This document shows positions 16,026 through 25,403 of a stretch of DNA of 64,000 nt, in pieces. Source of the DNA: Planctomycetota bacterium (lineage in GTDB: Bacteria > Planctomycetota > Phycisphaerae > Phycisphaerales > SM1A02); the NCBI GenBank assembly GCA_022574595.1, contig JACZRS010000003.1, forward strand, positions 62,001-126,000, written 5' to 3'. Numbering within the stretch: position 1 is the stretch's first letter; every line of letters starts with the position of its first letter. The notes beneath the pieces were generated by a model, which was given only the letters and a program-made list of their open reading frames with translations, searched no databases and was not told the origin of the DNA. The translations under genes and the position numbers were made by a program.

Positions 16026-19000
16026 TCAATCATTTTTCTCTTGAGCAAAATATGCATGAGATGAATCGCCTGACGCTAACAGATAGGCGAGCAGATCAAG
16101 AACCTCGTTTGAGTTGAGTGGATTCAGCAGGCTGGGCATCATTGGCGAAACATCTGAAAGACGCTGAGAGATGATGCGCTTGCGAGGTAGCTTCACTGTT
16201 TTATTCGGCTCAAGCAGGTTGGGCATGATTGTGTATTGGTCATCATTGATATCCACGACTATTCCTAGTACTAGCTGGTTGTCATCGAGTACGAATTCGA
16301 GTTGAACATACTGGTCGGAGATTAGCCGACTTGGTTCGACTGTCGATTCAATCAAGTCGCGCAAGGTATAGTGAGTTACAAGGGCTGTGAGATCAGGTCC
16401 ACCCATCTTACCGGTTCCTGCGAAGCGATGGCAGTTGATGCAATTGGCTGCGGCATACATTCGTTTGCCATTGGCAAAGTCGCGATTGGTAAAGCCTTTT
16501 TGTGATAACGCTAGAACTTCCTCGGTAGTCCAGGCTCGGCCGGGGCCTTGAGGTAATTCAACGTCGATGGGTGAGGCGTCCTGCGTTGTTGATCCGATTA
16601 GCGCAAACCGCTCACGTTCTTGTTCGGGAATAGCCTCAAGTGCGTCAGATCGTATGCGCGCTAGAAACCCCGCAAGACTCTCACCGCCGTGTGTTCGGTT
16701 CGCGGCTATGAACCAGTTGAAATAGCGCTCACGCAGTTCGCTCGTCCAACCTTGTTGAGCGTTTCTAAGTGATAACGCATAGTGAATCTGCTGTCGCTGA
16801 GGTATAGCAGCAATCATCTCCCTAATGATCGGGCCGAACTCATCGTTACGTGATAGGAGCGATGGATCGATGAATGGCTGTTCATCTGAGTCAGCTCGTT
16901 CCATCAATGGAATTGTCCGCGCCACCACAATTGGTGATTTTAGATAAACCAGCAAGTCGCAGAGTTCTCGATCAATGAGATTGTCATCTGATGGATACAA
17001 GTCCTCAAAAATACGACGGACTTTTTGTGCTGTTGTTTCAGTCGGTTCGCCAAGTCTGATGAAACACAGGGCCCAACAGCGCAGTAAGTCCAATTGTTCA
17101 CTGCGCTGAAGCTCATACCAGTTTATTGCAGATAATGCTTCAATGACACGGTCTTGTTCTCGCAGATTCCCACAGCGCGTGAGTGCGATCATTGCTGTTA
17201 GTTTTGCTGTATTATTCTTTTCACTAAAAGCGCGATCAATCCATCGTTCAATCAGTTGATGCTCTAGAGCAATGCGGGCGGAATATCGTAGTGTTCGATC
17301 ATCGCTATCTAGGAACGGCCAGAGGGTGTCGATCGCCGACGCCGGAGTCTGTGGACTGTGAAATGCTTCGAGTTTACGCCGTTCTTTACGATTACTATCA
17401 TTGGCAAGTGATTTCGTGAGGTTCTCTTCGGATTCTAATTCACCTTGGTAGTACACTCGATAAAGTGCGGAAGGCGTACCACGCCCGCCGACTACAAAAT
17501 ACATGGCGCCGTCAAGTGGATTAATCACGCAGTCGGTAAGGGGAAGTGGACGTCCCGTAAGGAATGTCTCTTTGGTTGCACGATAGGATGAGCCATCCGG
17601 TTCGAGAAAAACCGCATGAATCGTGCCGAATGTCCAGTCGAGAATATAAAGCGCATCACGATAACGCTGAGGGAATCGAGCGCCATAGCCAAACGTCATA
17701 CCCGTCGGTGAACCTGGGCCTATGTCTAGAACGGCTGGCAGACTATCTGGGTAATGCTCCGGCCACTTGCCTGTACCTGAGCGCCAACCGAAATCTGCTC
17801 CGCTTACTACATGGTTTAAACGCGTTGGACGATACCATGGCGCACCTATATCCCATTCCATATCAGCATCATATGTGAATAGTTCACCATGGGCATTAAA
17901 TGCCAGGTCGTATGGGTTACGAAAACCGATGGCAAGCAAATCCCAGCTTGTCCCGTTGCGATCAGTTCGGCAAATCCAACCACCTGGTGCAAGGATTCCG
18001 ACAGCGTGTCCGCGCGGATCCCAAAGTCGCTTTAACAAATGATCTTCGCCCCAATGGCGCGGGACTGTAGATCGCTGCGGATCAGGTATTGGGGTGTGAT
18101 TACCTCCGACGATATAAAGCATACCATCGGGGCCTAATGTAATGCTGTGTGGACCATGTTCACCGATTGCTGGCATAGCGCGGAGACGATTGGATTGGTC
18201 GTATTGATCGTCGCCGGTAGTGTCGCGCAGCAAATAGAGGCCAGCTCCATCGGCACGGTCTTGTGAAACCATAACGTACAGATCATCATCAACACAGAGC
18301 AAACCCTGCGCGGCTCCTATAGGTGAATCTAAAGCTTCAACGATTGTGTTTGATGTGGTTTGGCCGAGTGGCGCTGGAGTGATGCGATACAAACCTTTGG
18401 ATTGAGCGCTTGCGATTAGTCGTCCTTTAGCATCTACAGTAAGGCTGACCCATGAACCGTGACGGCGCGGCACTGTGTATATTAAATCAACAATAAAACC
18501 TTGCGGGGCCGTGATATTGCGCTCAATCTCCTCAGTCACAAAACTGGTAATTTGTGACCAAGGCGCAGAACCTAGTGTACTAAGTTCAGTTGCTGATCGT
18601 TGTGATGCAAAGTCAATGTTGTTCGAGACAAGCCAATTTTCATTGGTGACGACTTGCTGTATAGTGCCGTCGGAGTTCTCGATATTCAATAAGGCTACGA
18701 AACCGGCTGGGCCCGTTTGATTCTTTGCGTGAACTATAAAGGATGTCTCACCAACATCGAAAAACGTAGTGATATCCAGTTCAACCGGTACTTCCCATTG
18801 GTTTGAAAAGGCAACTTGTTGATCGCCGATGAATATGGTCGCTTGGTTATCGCAAGTAAAAATCAGCGTTACTTTCCTGGGAGGGGTATCAAATGAGAGA
18901 ATGGTCTTGAAAAACGCTTCTTCATTTGGTGCAGCACTATTGGATGACCATATCCACCTAGGCGTAGTATCCATCTGGCCGGCAAAGGCCGTTGAGCCGG

Positions 19001-19067
19001 AAATGGTCCAACCTATTACGGCCCCAAACACAACACGCAATAAATTGCAATACTTTTGATACGCCAT
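16026..19067 (-). CDS. PVC-type haem-binding CxxCH protein with membrane-bound-dehydrogenase-like propeller
   Basis: A 1013-residue exported protein. A signal peptide (about 1-30, STAFAGQ) is followed by a galactose-binding-like beta domain (about 35-190), a sorbosone/glucose-dehydrogenase-like beta-propeller with GPHSITLGPDGMLYIVGGNH and GWICRTDRNGTSWDL (about 195-550), a HEAT-like helical region (about 570-830), and a C-terminal cytochrome c with NCINCHRF (Cys876, Cys879, His880), whose distal ligand may be a Met in MGGPDL or near SLLNPL. AAGG lies before the ATG. It stands alone on the minus strand, diverging from the PmoA-like gene. It probably oxidises a sugar in the periplasm and passes electrons to the haem. 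Substrate unknown. Confidence 0.88.
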   Translation of the reverse strand: MAYQKYCNLLRVVFGAVIGWTISGSTAFAGQMDTTPRWIWSSNSAAPNEEAFFKTILSFDTPPRKVTLIFTCDNQATIFIGDQQVAFSNQWEVPVELDITTFFDVGETSFIVHAKNQTGPAGFVALLNIENSDGTIQQVVTNENWLVSNNIDFASQRSATELSTLGSAPWSQITSFVTEEIERNITAPQGFIVDLIYTVPRRHGSWVSLTVDAKGRLIASAQSKGLYRITPAPLGQTTSNTIVEALDSPIGAAQGLLCVDDDLYVMVSQDRADGAGLYLLRDTTGDDQYDQSNRLRAMPAIGEHGPHSITLGPDGMLYIVGGNHTPIPDPQRSTVPRHWGEDHLLKRLWDPRGHAVGILAPGGWICRTDRNGTSWDLLAIGFRNPYDLAFNAHGELFTYDADMEWDIGAPWYRPTRLNHVVSGADFGWRSGTGKWPEHYPDSLPAVLDIGPGSPTGMTFGYGARFPQRYRDALYILDWTFGTIHAVFLEPDGSSYRATKETFLTGRPLPLTDCVINPLDGAMYFVVGGRGTPSALYRVYYQGELESEENLTKSLANDSNRKERRKLEAFHSPQTPASAIDTLWPFLDSDDRTLRYSARIALEHQLIERWIDRAFSEKNNTAKLTAMIALTRCGNLREQDRVIEALSAINWYELQRSEQLDLLRCWALCFIRLGEPTETTAQKVRRIFEDLYPSDDNLIDRELCDLLVYLKSPIVVARTIPLMERADSDEQPFIDPSLLSRNDEFGPIIREMIAAIPQRQQIHYALSLRNAQQGWTSELRERYFNWFIAANRTHGGESLAGFLARIRSDALEAIPEQERERFALIGSTTQDASPIDVELPQGPGRAWTTEEVLALSQKGFTNRDFANGKRMYAAANCINCHRFAGTGKMGGPDLTALVTHYTLRDLIESTVEPSRLISDQYVQLEFVLDDNQLVLGIVVDINDDQYTIMPNLLEPNKTVKLPRKRIISQRLSDVSPMMPSLLNPLNSNEVLDLLAYLLASGDSSHAYFAQEKND

Positions 19068-19113
19068 AGTCTTTTACCTTAACAAATCAACAGTGCATTG
19101 TCTCACATGAAGT

Positions 19114-19138
19114 TACAACTTGATACACTAAAGTTGTA
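19114..19138. promoter_or_regulatory. Inverted repeat in divergent promoter region (candidate operator)
   Basis: TACAACTT and AAGTTGTA form perfect 8-base arms around a 9-base spacer, 3 bases before the ATG of the PmoA-like gene and 47 bases from the divergent CxxCH gene. The symmetry and position fit a transcription-factor site or a hairpin over the start codon. No regulator gene is adjacent. Confidence 0.4.
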
Positions 19139-19141
19139 GTA

Positions 19142-20134
19142 ATGTATTATCGAATACTCATTATCGCAGTCATAGGCACATTGTCTTGTGTGTGCGTTCA
19201 AGACGCTGAAACACTACATCGCCAGCTACCTGATGAGGTGATGGCAGCGACTGGCGAAATATCCTTTGAACAAACAGAAAAAGAATTTCGTGTTCTGTGC
19301 GATGGCGAAATCTTTACTTCATTACACTTTGGTGATGTTCAAAAACCTTATCTTTATCCGATCAAGTCCCCAAAAGGTGCCTCGGTTACGCGGGGGTATC
19401 CTATGGATCCTCGCCCGGGCGAATCGAAGGATCATCCACATCATACTTCGTTATGGTTCGCACATGGCGATCTTAATGGTCATGATTTCTGGCATGGAGC
19501 GAAAGGTGAGCGCATCGTTCATATTGAATCTCATGAACTCCAAGAGAAAACATCGAAATCAAGTCAGGGGATTCAATCTACTTTCCAGTGGCGCGATTCG
19601 GATGGTGAAGTTATATGTACCGAAAAGCGCATCATGCGTTTTTCTGCAGATCAATCATCACGAATAATTGACTTTGATCTGACTCTGACTGCAAACGCTG
19701 AACAAGTTACCTTTGGCGATACCAAAGAAGGAATGTTCGCTTTGCGTTTGGCGCCGGCACTACGTCTCAAAGGTGAAGTGGCAAATGGCAGTGTTCGTAA
19801 CAGCGAGGGTGTGACGGGAAAAGATGTGTGGGGTAAGCGTGCTAAATGGATCGAATACTCAGGAGCGATTGACAGCGAGATTATTGGTGTAGTAATCTAC
19901 GATCACCCCGACAATCCACGACATCCAACATGGTGGCACGCGCGTGAGTACGGTCTTGTGGCCGCAAATCCGTTTGGCCGCCGTGCATTTGAAGGCAAGC
20001 GTGAACAAACAGGCGAATTGGTGATTGCAAAGGGTGAATCAATTCGCCTGCGCTATCGAGTGGTTATTCACGACGGTGTATGGGATTCTAAGCGTATAGA
20101 GTCCGAGTTCACGGAATGGATCACGCTACATTAG
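19142..20134 (+). CDS. PmoA-family protein (DUF6807), exported
   Basis: A 330-residue exported protein, with signal peptide at about 1-22 (GTLSCVCVQD could also be read as a lipobox). The middle carries PHHTSLWFAHGDLNGHDFWHG, the hallmark of DUF6807, followed by beta-strand repeats and a C-terminal RLRYRVVIHDG. Despite the common label 'methane oxygenase PmoA', these are not methane monooxygenase subunits; they sit in planctomycete and Bacteroidota sugar gene clusters. It faces the Gfo/Idh/MocA gene at 20137, with only 2 bases between their ends. Role in sugar processing is inferred from context. Confidence 0.85.
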   Translation: MYYRILIIAVIGTLSCVCVQDAETLHRQLPDEVMAATGEISFEQTEKEFRVLCDGEIFTSLHFGDVQKPYLYPIKSPKGASVTRGYPMDPRPGESKDHPHHTSLWFAHGDLNGHDFWHGAKGERIVHIESHELQEKTSKSSQGIQSTFQWRDSDGEVICTEKRIMRFSADQSSRIIDFDLTLTANAEQVTFGDTKEGMFALRLAPALRLKGEVANGSVRNSEGVTGKDVWGKRAKWIEYSGAIDSEIIGVVIYDHPDNPRHPTWWHAREYGLVAANPFGRRAFEGKREQTGELVIAKGESIRLRYRVVIHDGVWDSKRIESEFTEWITLH

Positions 20135-20136
20135 AA

Positions 20137-21576
20137 CTAAACTTGCTGAGGCACTATAAATGGCTCGCGGCCGGGACGGGTCAGTAGTGCGTTAGCTTCA
20201 TTGGAACCAAAGCCCGAAATAAATTTCTGAGTTTTTGAATTAAATCTAAGCGCAGATCCAAACGTGAATGGCGTTTCATCAGGTACAAGAGAATTATCGA
20301 TCAGATGCTGTTTCAGGCGATTAAATGTTTCACTTGGAGCACCATTATCACCAAACATCTCGTCGATTTCGGACAGCGTTCGCTGCATTCCAAGCCTGTA
20401 GGAGATATTCCCAAGATGACACAGCGCCGCAGAGCGATGTCCTTCCAGTGCATTTGCGTTCACACCCGATGGGTCTTCGTTCTTTACAGCATCTATGAAG
20501 TTCTGAAAATGGTTACCGTCTCCTTCGAAGGTTCTGATGATGTTTCCATCTAGATCAAAGGCAACGACTTTCCCATAGCCACTGGTGCTTACTAAGTAGC
20601 CGTGTTCACAATGGAAGATTACGCCGACATGTGCAGTTTTATATTCTGAGGTTTTAAGGCCGCGCACTTCAAATATAAGTTGCTGATCGCCATAATCGTA
20701 GACAGTCATCAGGGTATTGGGGGTTTCGCCATCATCATCATAGCCGACACGTCCGCCGCAACTGGTGATACTCTTTGGAAACTCCGTTTTGTTGAGTCCC
20801 CAACGGGCAATGTCCATCTGGTGAACACCTTGGTTGCCGATGTCACCATTACCTGTATTAAATACCCAGTGCCAATCGTAATGCAGTTGCTTGCGGCGAA
20901 GTGGAAGGAGCTGAGCCGGGCCAGTCCAAAGATCGTAATCCAGCGTTGTTGGCGGTTGCTGAGTACCTTGGACCTTGCCGATACTTTCTCTACGTTTGTA
21001 ACACAGACCGCGAGCGATTGAGATTTTACCCAGTCCTCCCTCATGTAACCAAGCTATCGCTTCTCTAGTTGCTTCATTTGAGCGTGCTTGTGTTCCATGC
21101 TGTACTACTTTGCCATATTTCTTTGCTGCTTCAACCACCTTTTGGCCTTCGAGTACGTTGTGGCTGATAGGTTTCTCGACGTAAACATGCTTACCAGCTT
21201 GTAGAGCCCAAATCGCAGCTAACGAATGCCAATGGTTTGGGGTGGCGATGGAAATAGCGTCTATTGATTGGTCTTCAAGGAGTTTGCGAATATCTCGGTA
21301 GTAGGTTGCAGTGGGGACTGCGTTCATAGCGCCTTCGATTACGCTTTCATCCGGATCGCATATGGCCACTACTTGGGTATCCGGTGACTTCTTGAACGCA
21401 CCAACATGAGCGCGGCCACGACCGCGCACACCTATTACACCAACACGAATAATCTCGTTGGGTGAGATCGAGCGGCGCGTTGAAGCAACGGCCATGGTTG
21501 GCGTTACAGGAACTATCGCAGCTGCTGTGGCAAGCATCGACTGCTCAAGAAATTTGCGTCTACTCACATCGTTCAT
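20137..21576 (-). CDS. Gfo/Idh/MocA-family oxidoreductase with Tat signal
   Basis: A 479-residue protein with a Tat leader (SRRKFLEQSMLATAAAIVPV), so it is folded and loaded with NAD(P) before export. The Rossmann motif is GVIGVRGRGRAHVGAF, the EKP motif is YVEKPISHN, and a C-terminal alpha/beta domain has GDIGNQGVHQMDIARWG. These enzymes oxidise or reduce sugar carbons; here a glycoside 3-oxidoreductase-type reaction is plausible from the neighbouring DUF1080, ThuA and TIM-barrel genes. It starts 4 bases after the SUMF1-like gene and ends the minus-strand operon. AAGGTAA lies before the ATG. Confidence 0.9.
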   Translation of the reverse strand: MNDVSRRKFLEQSMLATAAAIVPVTPTMAVASTRRSISPNEIIRVGVIGVRGRGRAHVGAFKKSPDTQVVAICDPDESVIEGAMNAVPTATYYRDIRKLLEDQSIDAISIATPNHWHSLAAIWALQAGKHVYVEKPISHNVLEGQKVVEAAKKYGKVVQHGTQARSNEATREAIAWLHEGGLGKISIARGLCYKRRESIGKVQGTQQPPTTLDYDLWTGPAQLLPLRRKQLHYDWHWVFNTGNGDIGNQGVHQMDIARWGLNKTEFPKSITSCGGRVGYDDDGETPNTLMTVYDYGDQQLIFEVRGLKTSEYKTAHVGVIFHCEHGYLVSTSGYGKVVAFDLDGNIIRTFEGDGNHFQNFIDAVKNEDPSGVNANALEGHRSAALCHLGNISYRLGMQRTLSEIDEMFGDNGAPSETFNRLKQHLIDNSLVPDETPFTFGSALRFNSKTQKFISGFGSNEANALLTRPGREPFIVPQQV

Positions 21577-21580
21577 ACCA

Positions 21581-22354
21581 TTACCTTTCAGCAGCGAACG
21601 GTTTCTCGTCAGCTAAGCGCAACACTCGGAACCCTAGATGGTCACCATCGGGAACCCACCAAACGCCTGGTGGTACGTTGGGATCATCAAGAATCCAATC
21701 GTCATCAAAACCCAGTCGGCTTAGGGGAGTGACCCTCGCTGCGGGTTCCTTCCACGATCCGCCTCGAAGCACTGGTCGCTTTGGCTCATTATCATTATAG
21801 GGATTCTGGCAATATTCCCAAAGGTTCCCCAGCATATCGTACAAACCATAACGATTGGCGTTTTTTTGACCCACATTCTGTGTCATAAAATCGCTGTTTT
21901 CCGCGTACCAGGCGTGTTGGTCGAGAGGGGCATAACCAGTTAGTCCGCAAGCTAATTCCCATTCAGTCTCTGTTGGCAGTTGGTATAGCTTGCCTGTATT
22001 AAGCGAAATCCAACGACAGAATTCTCTAGCTGCATTTAGGCTCATTCCAACGGCCGGCCTTCTTCCAAATCCCCAGCCGTGATCATACGCAGTTATTGGT
22101 TCTGAAGGTTTGGTAACTGCATCCGCCCCGGGAGGTATTGCAGCATTACACTCAAAATCACAGTACAGCAGAAACTCATCCCATGTCACCTCGGTTCGAC
22201 CGATCCAAAAGTTACCTTGGGGTATCCAAACCATCTCAAACTCGATAGCACTGCCTTTGATGACCTGCACATAGTCTTGTGTTTGATGAGTCGAAGCGCA
22301 ACCGGCTACCAATTGTGTAATAACGCACCATATAATTATGTGTTTTACAATCAT
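21581..22354 (-). CDS. SUMF1/FGE-like lipoprotein (probably not an active FGE)
   Basis: About 257 residues from the ATG at 22354, with a lipobox VAGC (Cys19), so it is a lipoprotein. The fold is formylglycine-generating-enzyme-like: FWIGRTEVTWDEF, LPTETEWELACG, LYDMLGNLWEYC and VLRGGSWK. The C-terminal block reads HLGFRVLRL, where catalytic FGEs have a Cys after GFR, and the second active-site Cys is not seen. I therefore expect a non-sulfatase-activating member, such as a carbohydrate or ligand-binding form. It sits in the sugar operon 44 bases after DUF1080 and 4 before the Tat oxidoreductase. The TTG at 22393 is an alternative start. Confidence 0.83.
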   Translation of the reverse strand: MIVKHIIIWCVITQLVAGCASTHQTQDYVQVIKGSAIEFEMVWIPQGNFWIGRTEVTWDEFLLYCDFECNAAIPPGADAVTKPSEPITAYDHGWGFGRRPAVGMSLNAAREFCRWISLNTGKLYQLPTETEWELACGLTGYAPLDQHAWYAENSDFMTQNVGQKNANRYGLYDMLGNLWEYCQNPYNDNEPKRPVLRGGSWKEPAARVTPLSRLGFDDDWILDDPNVPPGVWWVPDGDHLGFRVLRLADEKPFAAER

Positions 22355-22398
22355 AGCTGGCTCGATTCTAGTCGGTGACTTACGTCGTTGCAATGATG

Positions 22399-24180
22399 CT
22401 AGTCAATCACTTTCAACCTGATATCGCGCCAACGAATACGCAATGGTTCGGTCCGACCGCCAACACCGTGAACCTGGAGTCCTATGAATCCCTTTCGCAC
22501 AGCCCCATCGAGCAGGATTGATGCAGGTACATCGTTGAGATAGGTACGGATAACATCACCGCGCGCTACGATACGAAGTCTATTCCAGTCATCCGGCTTC
22601 AATGCGTGCTGGGCGTAATCATTGTTATCGAGCTTATGCAACCAACCGCGCCGCCCTTCCTCGTATATACCCGATGACCAGGCGCGATCCGATGGATCGA
22701 TCTCCACCTGATAGCCACGCACACGACTATCATCTTCATTCGAATCGCTCCAACTGCGAATCTGTATTCCTGAATTAAGTTCTCGGTCGACTTTATATTC
22801 TAGTTCGAGTATATAGTCGGAGTATTGTTGCTTGGTGCAAAGGAATGTATTAGGTTGATTGGGACGAGTTTCGCCAACGATCATGTTATCCTGTACAAAG
22901 TATTCTGCTTTACCCCCGATTCGCCTCCAACCGTCGAGCGTTTCCCCATCAAATAGAGGTTTGAAGCCTTGTGCGTCTTTGCCCTCCCAAGAGTTGTGTG
23001 GCAGAACCCAAATGTTGCGAAAACGCACGCGGTTGCCGTGATCCTGTAGCACAATCGGGCCACCGCCGGGTCGCTCCGGTGATCCAGCCCCAGTTTTTCT
23101 TGTGAGCCGTATATCCCTGTGTACTACAACACCGTTGTGCCGTACAGTGATGCGCGCAGGCGCAAGCTTTTGTCCATCTTCATCCCAGCGTGCAGCGGTA
23201 AACTCTATGTCATATCGCTGCCACTGCCCTGGTTGATATGTTGCGTTGACATCAGGCGCCTTGAACCGATAAAGTGCACCACACCCGTTGTGGCGCACCG
23301 GCTTGCCCCACGAATTGAGAATCTGCACTTCGTAAGTATCGAAAATATAGATACCACTGTTTCCATCCGAGGTGTTTTCGGGCCCAGCTTCGGGATACAT
23401 GAATTCCAGGTGAAGCGTGAAGTCTTCGAATTTCTCGATTGTATATGCGTCGCCAGTCCCAGGTTCAATGACAAGTTCACTTTGCTCGACATTCCAACTT
23501 AGATCACTGCCATCTTCATGCCGAAATGCAGACTTTCCTTTACCATTAAATAGTACCATTGCATCACTGGGAGGTGCAATCGATCGAGCAAATGGATCGA
23601 CTTGGACCCCCGGAAGTAAGAAACCAGATGCATCGAGCAACCTGCATGCGAATCCCCAATCATCATCATCTTGAGCAATCTTGAGCATCAAATTGTTCCA
23701 GCCTTTCCCAAGAGTAGTGCGCAGGATGTTCTTATCATGTAGATTCACTACTTCACTGTTGAGCCAAATTTTGATGTTATTTTGTGTAGTGATTTCCAGT
23801 TGTATTTCTTGCTGGACATCTGACCATATTTGAGTTCGCGCATAGGCACAATTGTCATTAGATTTATTCTTAAGTGTTGCAAGATCAATCCACCCAACCT
23901 TGACTTGATCTGCTATTTGAAAATCTTGCCAGAGGATGGAATTAGAATCAGGTGCATGCTCTGGAATAAAAGGTGTATCTAGCAGCGATGCCCCAGTTTG
24001 CTGATCAGCGCTGTAAGGGCCTGCGACCTGCCATACTAGAATATATTCACCAATATCTGCTGGGCCTTGAGCATCGTCAGGCGAGTAGCTTGCAAATGAG
24101 CAATGTTCGGTGCTGAACCATGTCACTGCTAAACAAACAAGTATTATGGCAATTGTGCTTTGCCGCGAAGGTGTCAACAT
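22399..24180 (-). CDS. Tandem DUF1080 (3-keto-disaccharide hydrolase-like) protein
   Basis: 593 residues from the ATG at 24180; GGAGGT lies 4 bases ahead, which rules against the upstream TTG. A signal peptide (about 5-28) leads into a small domain (about 30-190) and two concanavalin-like DUF1080 domains. The first covers about 200-390 (MVLFNGKGKSAFRHEDG, FTLHLEFMYPE, SGIYIFDTYEVQIL). The second covers about 405-593 (FKPLFDGETLDGWRR, YILELEYKV, SGIQIRSW). DUF1080 members cleave 3-ketoglycosides in characterised systems, and the two copies here may act on different linkages or one may bind. It lies 20 bases after the next gene, in one operon. Confidence 0.9.
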   Translation of the reverse strand: MLTPSRQSTIAIILVCLAVTWFSTEHCSFASYSPDDAQGPADIGEYILVWQVAGPYSADQQTGASLLDTPFIPEHAPDSNSILWQDFQIADQVKVGWIDLATLKNKSNDNCAYARTQIWSDVQQEIQLEITTQNNIKIWLNSEVVNLHDKNILRTTLGKGWNNLMLKIAQDDDDWGFACRLLDASGFLLPGVQVDPFARSIAPPSDAMVLFNGKGKSAFRHEDGSDLSWNVEQSELVIEPGTGDAYTIEKFEDFTLHLEFMYPEAGPENTSDGNSGIYIFDTYEVQILNSWGKPVRHNGCGALYRFKAPDVNATYQPGQWQRYDIEFTAARWDEDGQKLAPARITVRHNGVVVHRDIRLTRKTGAGSPERPGGGPIVLQDHGNRVRFRNIWVLPHNSWEGKDAQGFKPLFDGETLDGWRRIGGKAEYFVQDNMIVGETRPNQPNTFLCTKQQYSDYILELEYKVDRELNSGIQIRSWSDSNEDDSRVRGYQVEIDPSDRAWSSGIYEEGRRGWLHKLDNNDYAQHALKPDDWNRLRIVARGDVIRTYLNDVPASILLDGAVRKGFIGLQVHGVGGRTEPLRIRWRDIRLKVID

Positions 24181-24200
24181 ACTGACCTCCAAAATAAAAA

Positions 24201-25376
24201 TTAAGCGGTTGCTGCAAATGGATCAATTGATACCCATTGCCCGTTGTGTGCCGATTCAAGTACCGCATCACAGACCCGTTGTGTTGCTAGCGCTGTGCGA
24301 AAATTCGGCTGTGCTGGTTCGCCAGTCTCCAGACCCTTGAGGAAATCTGCAAGTGCGTGAACAAACGTATGCTCATAACCGATAGTACAGCCCGGCACCC
24401 ACCAATGATCCATATAAGGATGCTCGAAGTTGGTGACGTGGATTTTTCGCCAACCCGATAGATGATCCTCGATTTTCTTGCCGGATTGGAGCTGGGTATA
24501 TTCGAAGAACCCCAGATACTGCGGGTCTTCCAGGTCGAAAACGATTGAGCCGTCTTCACCGTTAAGCTCGAAGGTGTTGTAGTTTTTTCTACCACGGGCG
24601 TAACGAGTCGATTCAAATGTACCCAATGATCCATTAGCGAACTCAGCGAGGAACATGCAGGCATCATCAATCGTGACCGGTTCGACCTTGCCGGTCTCGA
24701 TATGTTGGCGCTGCTTGACAAAAGTTTCTGTTCTAGCGACGACTTTTGTAATTGGGCCGTTGAGCCACATTGCCGTGTCAATCGAATGTGCCAACAGATC
24801 ACCGGTTACACCAGAGCCGGCCACATTAGCATCAAGTCGCCAAAGCGCTGCTCCACCTTGTGGGACATCCTCAGCGATGGTCCAATCCTGAAGGTAGGTT
24901 GCACGGAAGTGAAACGGCCTACCTATACGACCTTCATCAATCACTTGCTTGGCCAGTGCGATAGCAGGCACCCTTCGGTAATTGAACCAAACCATATTTG
25001 CAACGCCAGCTTTTTCTATAGCCTCGGTCATCTCCTGAGCTTCATCCACGTTCATAGCCAGGGGTTTTTCGCATAGCACCATCTTCCCGTTCTCGGCTGC
25101 GGCTATCGCTATGTCATGATGAAGGTGGTTGGGTACGCCGATGTCGATGAGATCAATGTCATCGCGACTTATAAGTTGCTGCCAATCGGTTTCAATCGAT
25201 TCGTATCCCCATGTATCAGCAAAGGCCTGAACTTTTTCGCTATCTCGACCACATACAGCAGTGAGTACTGGTGTATAATCCAGGCTGAAAAAATTGTTCA
25301 CACGCCGGTAGGCGTTAGAGTGCGCTCTTCCCATGAAGCCGTAACCGATCATGCCGATGCGAAGCGGTTTGGACAT
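24201..25376 (-). CDS. Gfo/Idh/MocA-family oxidoreductase, cytoplasmic
   Basis: A 391-residue enzyme without a leader. The Rossmann motif is [19 protein letters not shown], the lysine-containing motif is [10 protein letters not shown], and the DxxxH region is [20 protein letters not shown] precedes the ATG by about 10 bases. It probably oxidises or reduces a keto-sugar or inositol-type polyol in the cytoplasm. Its neighbours are two TIM-barrel sugar isomerases and the DUF1080 enzyme, with 20-28-base gaps, so it is co-transcribed. It is distinct from the Tat-exported paralogue at 20137, which gives the operon one enzyme on each side of the membrane. Confidence 0.92.
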   Translation of the reverse strand: MSKPLRIGMIGYGFMGRAHSNAYRRVNNFFSLDYTPVLTAVCGRDSEKVQAFADTWGYESIETDWQQLISRDDIDLIDIGVPNHLHHDIAIAAAENGKMVLCEKPLAMNVDEAQEMTEAIEKAGVANMVWFNYRRVPAIALAKQVIDEGRIGRPFHFRATYLQDWTIAEDVPQGGAALWRLDANVAGSGVTGDLLAHSIDTAMWLNGPITKVVARTETFVKQRQHIETGKVEPVTIDDACMFLAEFANGSLGTFESTRYARGRKNYNTFELNGEDGSIVFDLEDPQYLGFFEYTQLQSGKKIEDHLSGWRKIHVTNFEHPYMDHWWVPGCTIGYEHTFVHALADFLKGLETGEPAQPNFRTALATQRVCDAVLESAHNGQWVSIDPFAATA

Positions 25377-25403
25377 TGTGTGATCGCCCTCCTTAGGTCT
25401 TGT

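Noticed and set aside
19142-20134. Methane oxygenase PmoA
   Set aside because: The name comes from a mislabelled family; the sequence is a soluble exported beta-rich DUF6807 protein, not a membrane copper monooxygenase subunit.
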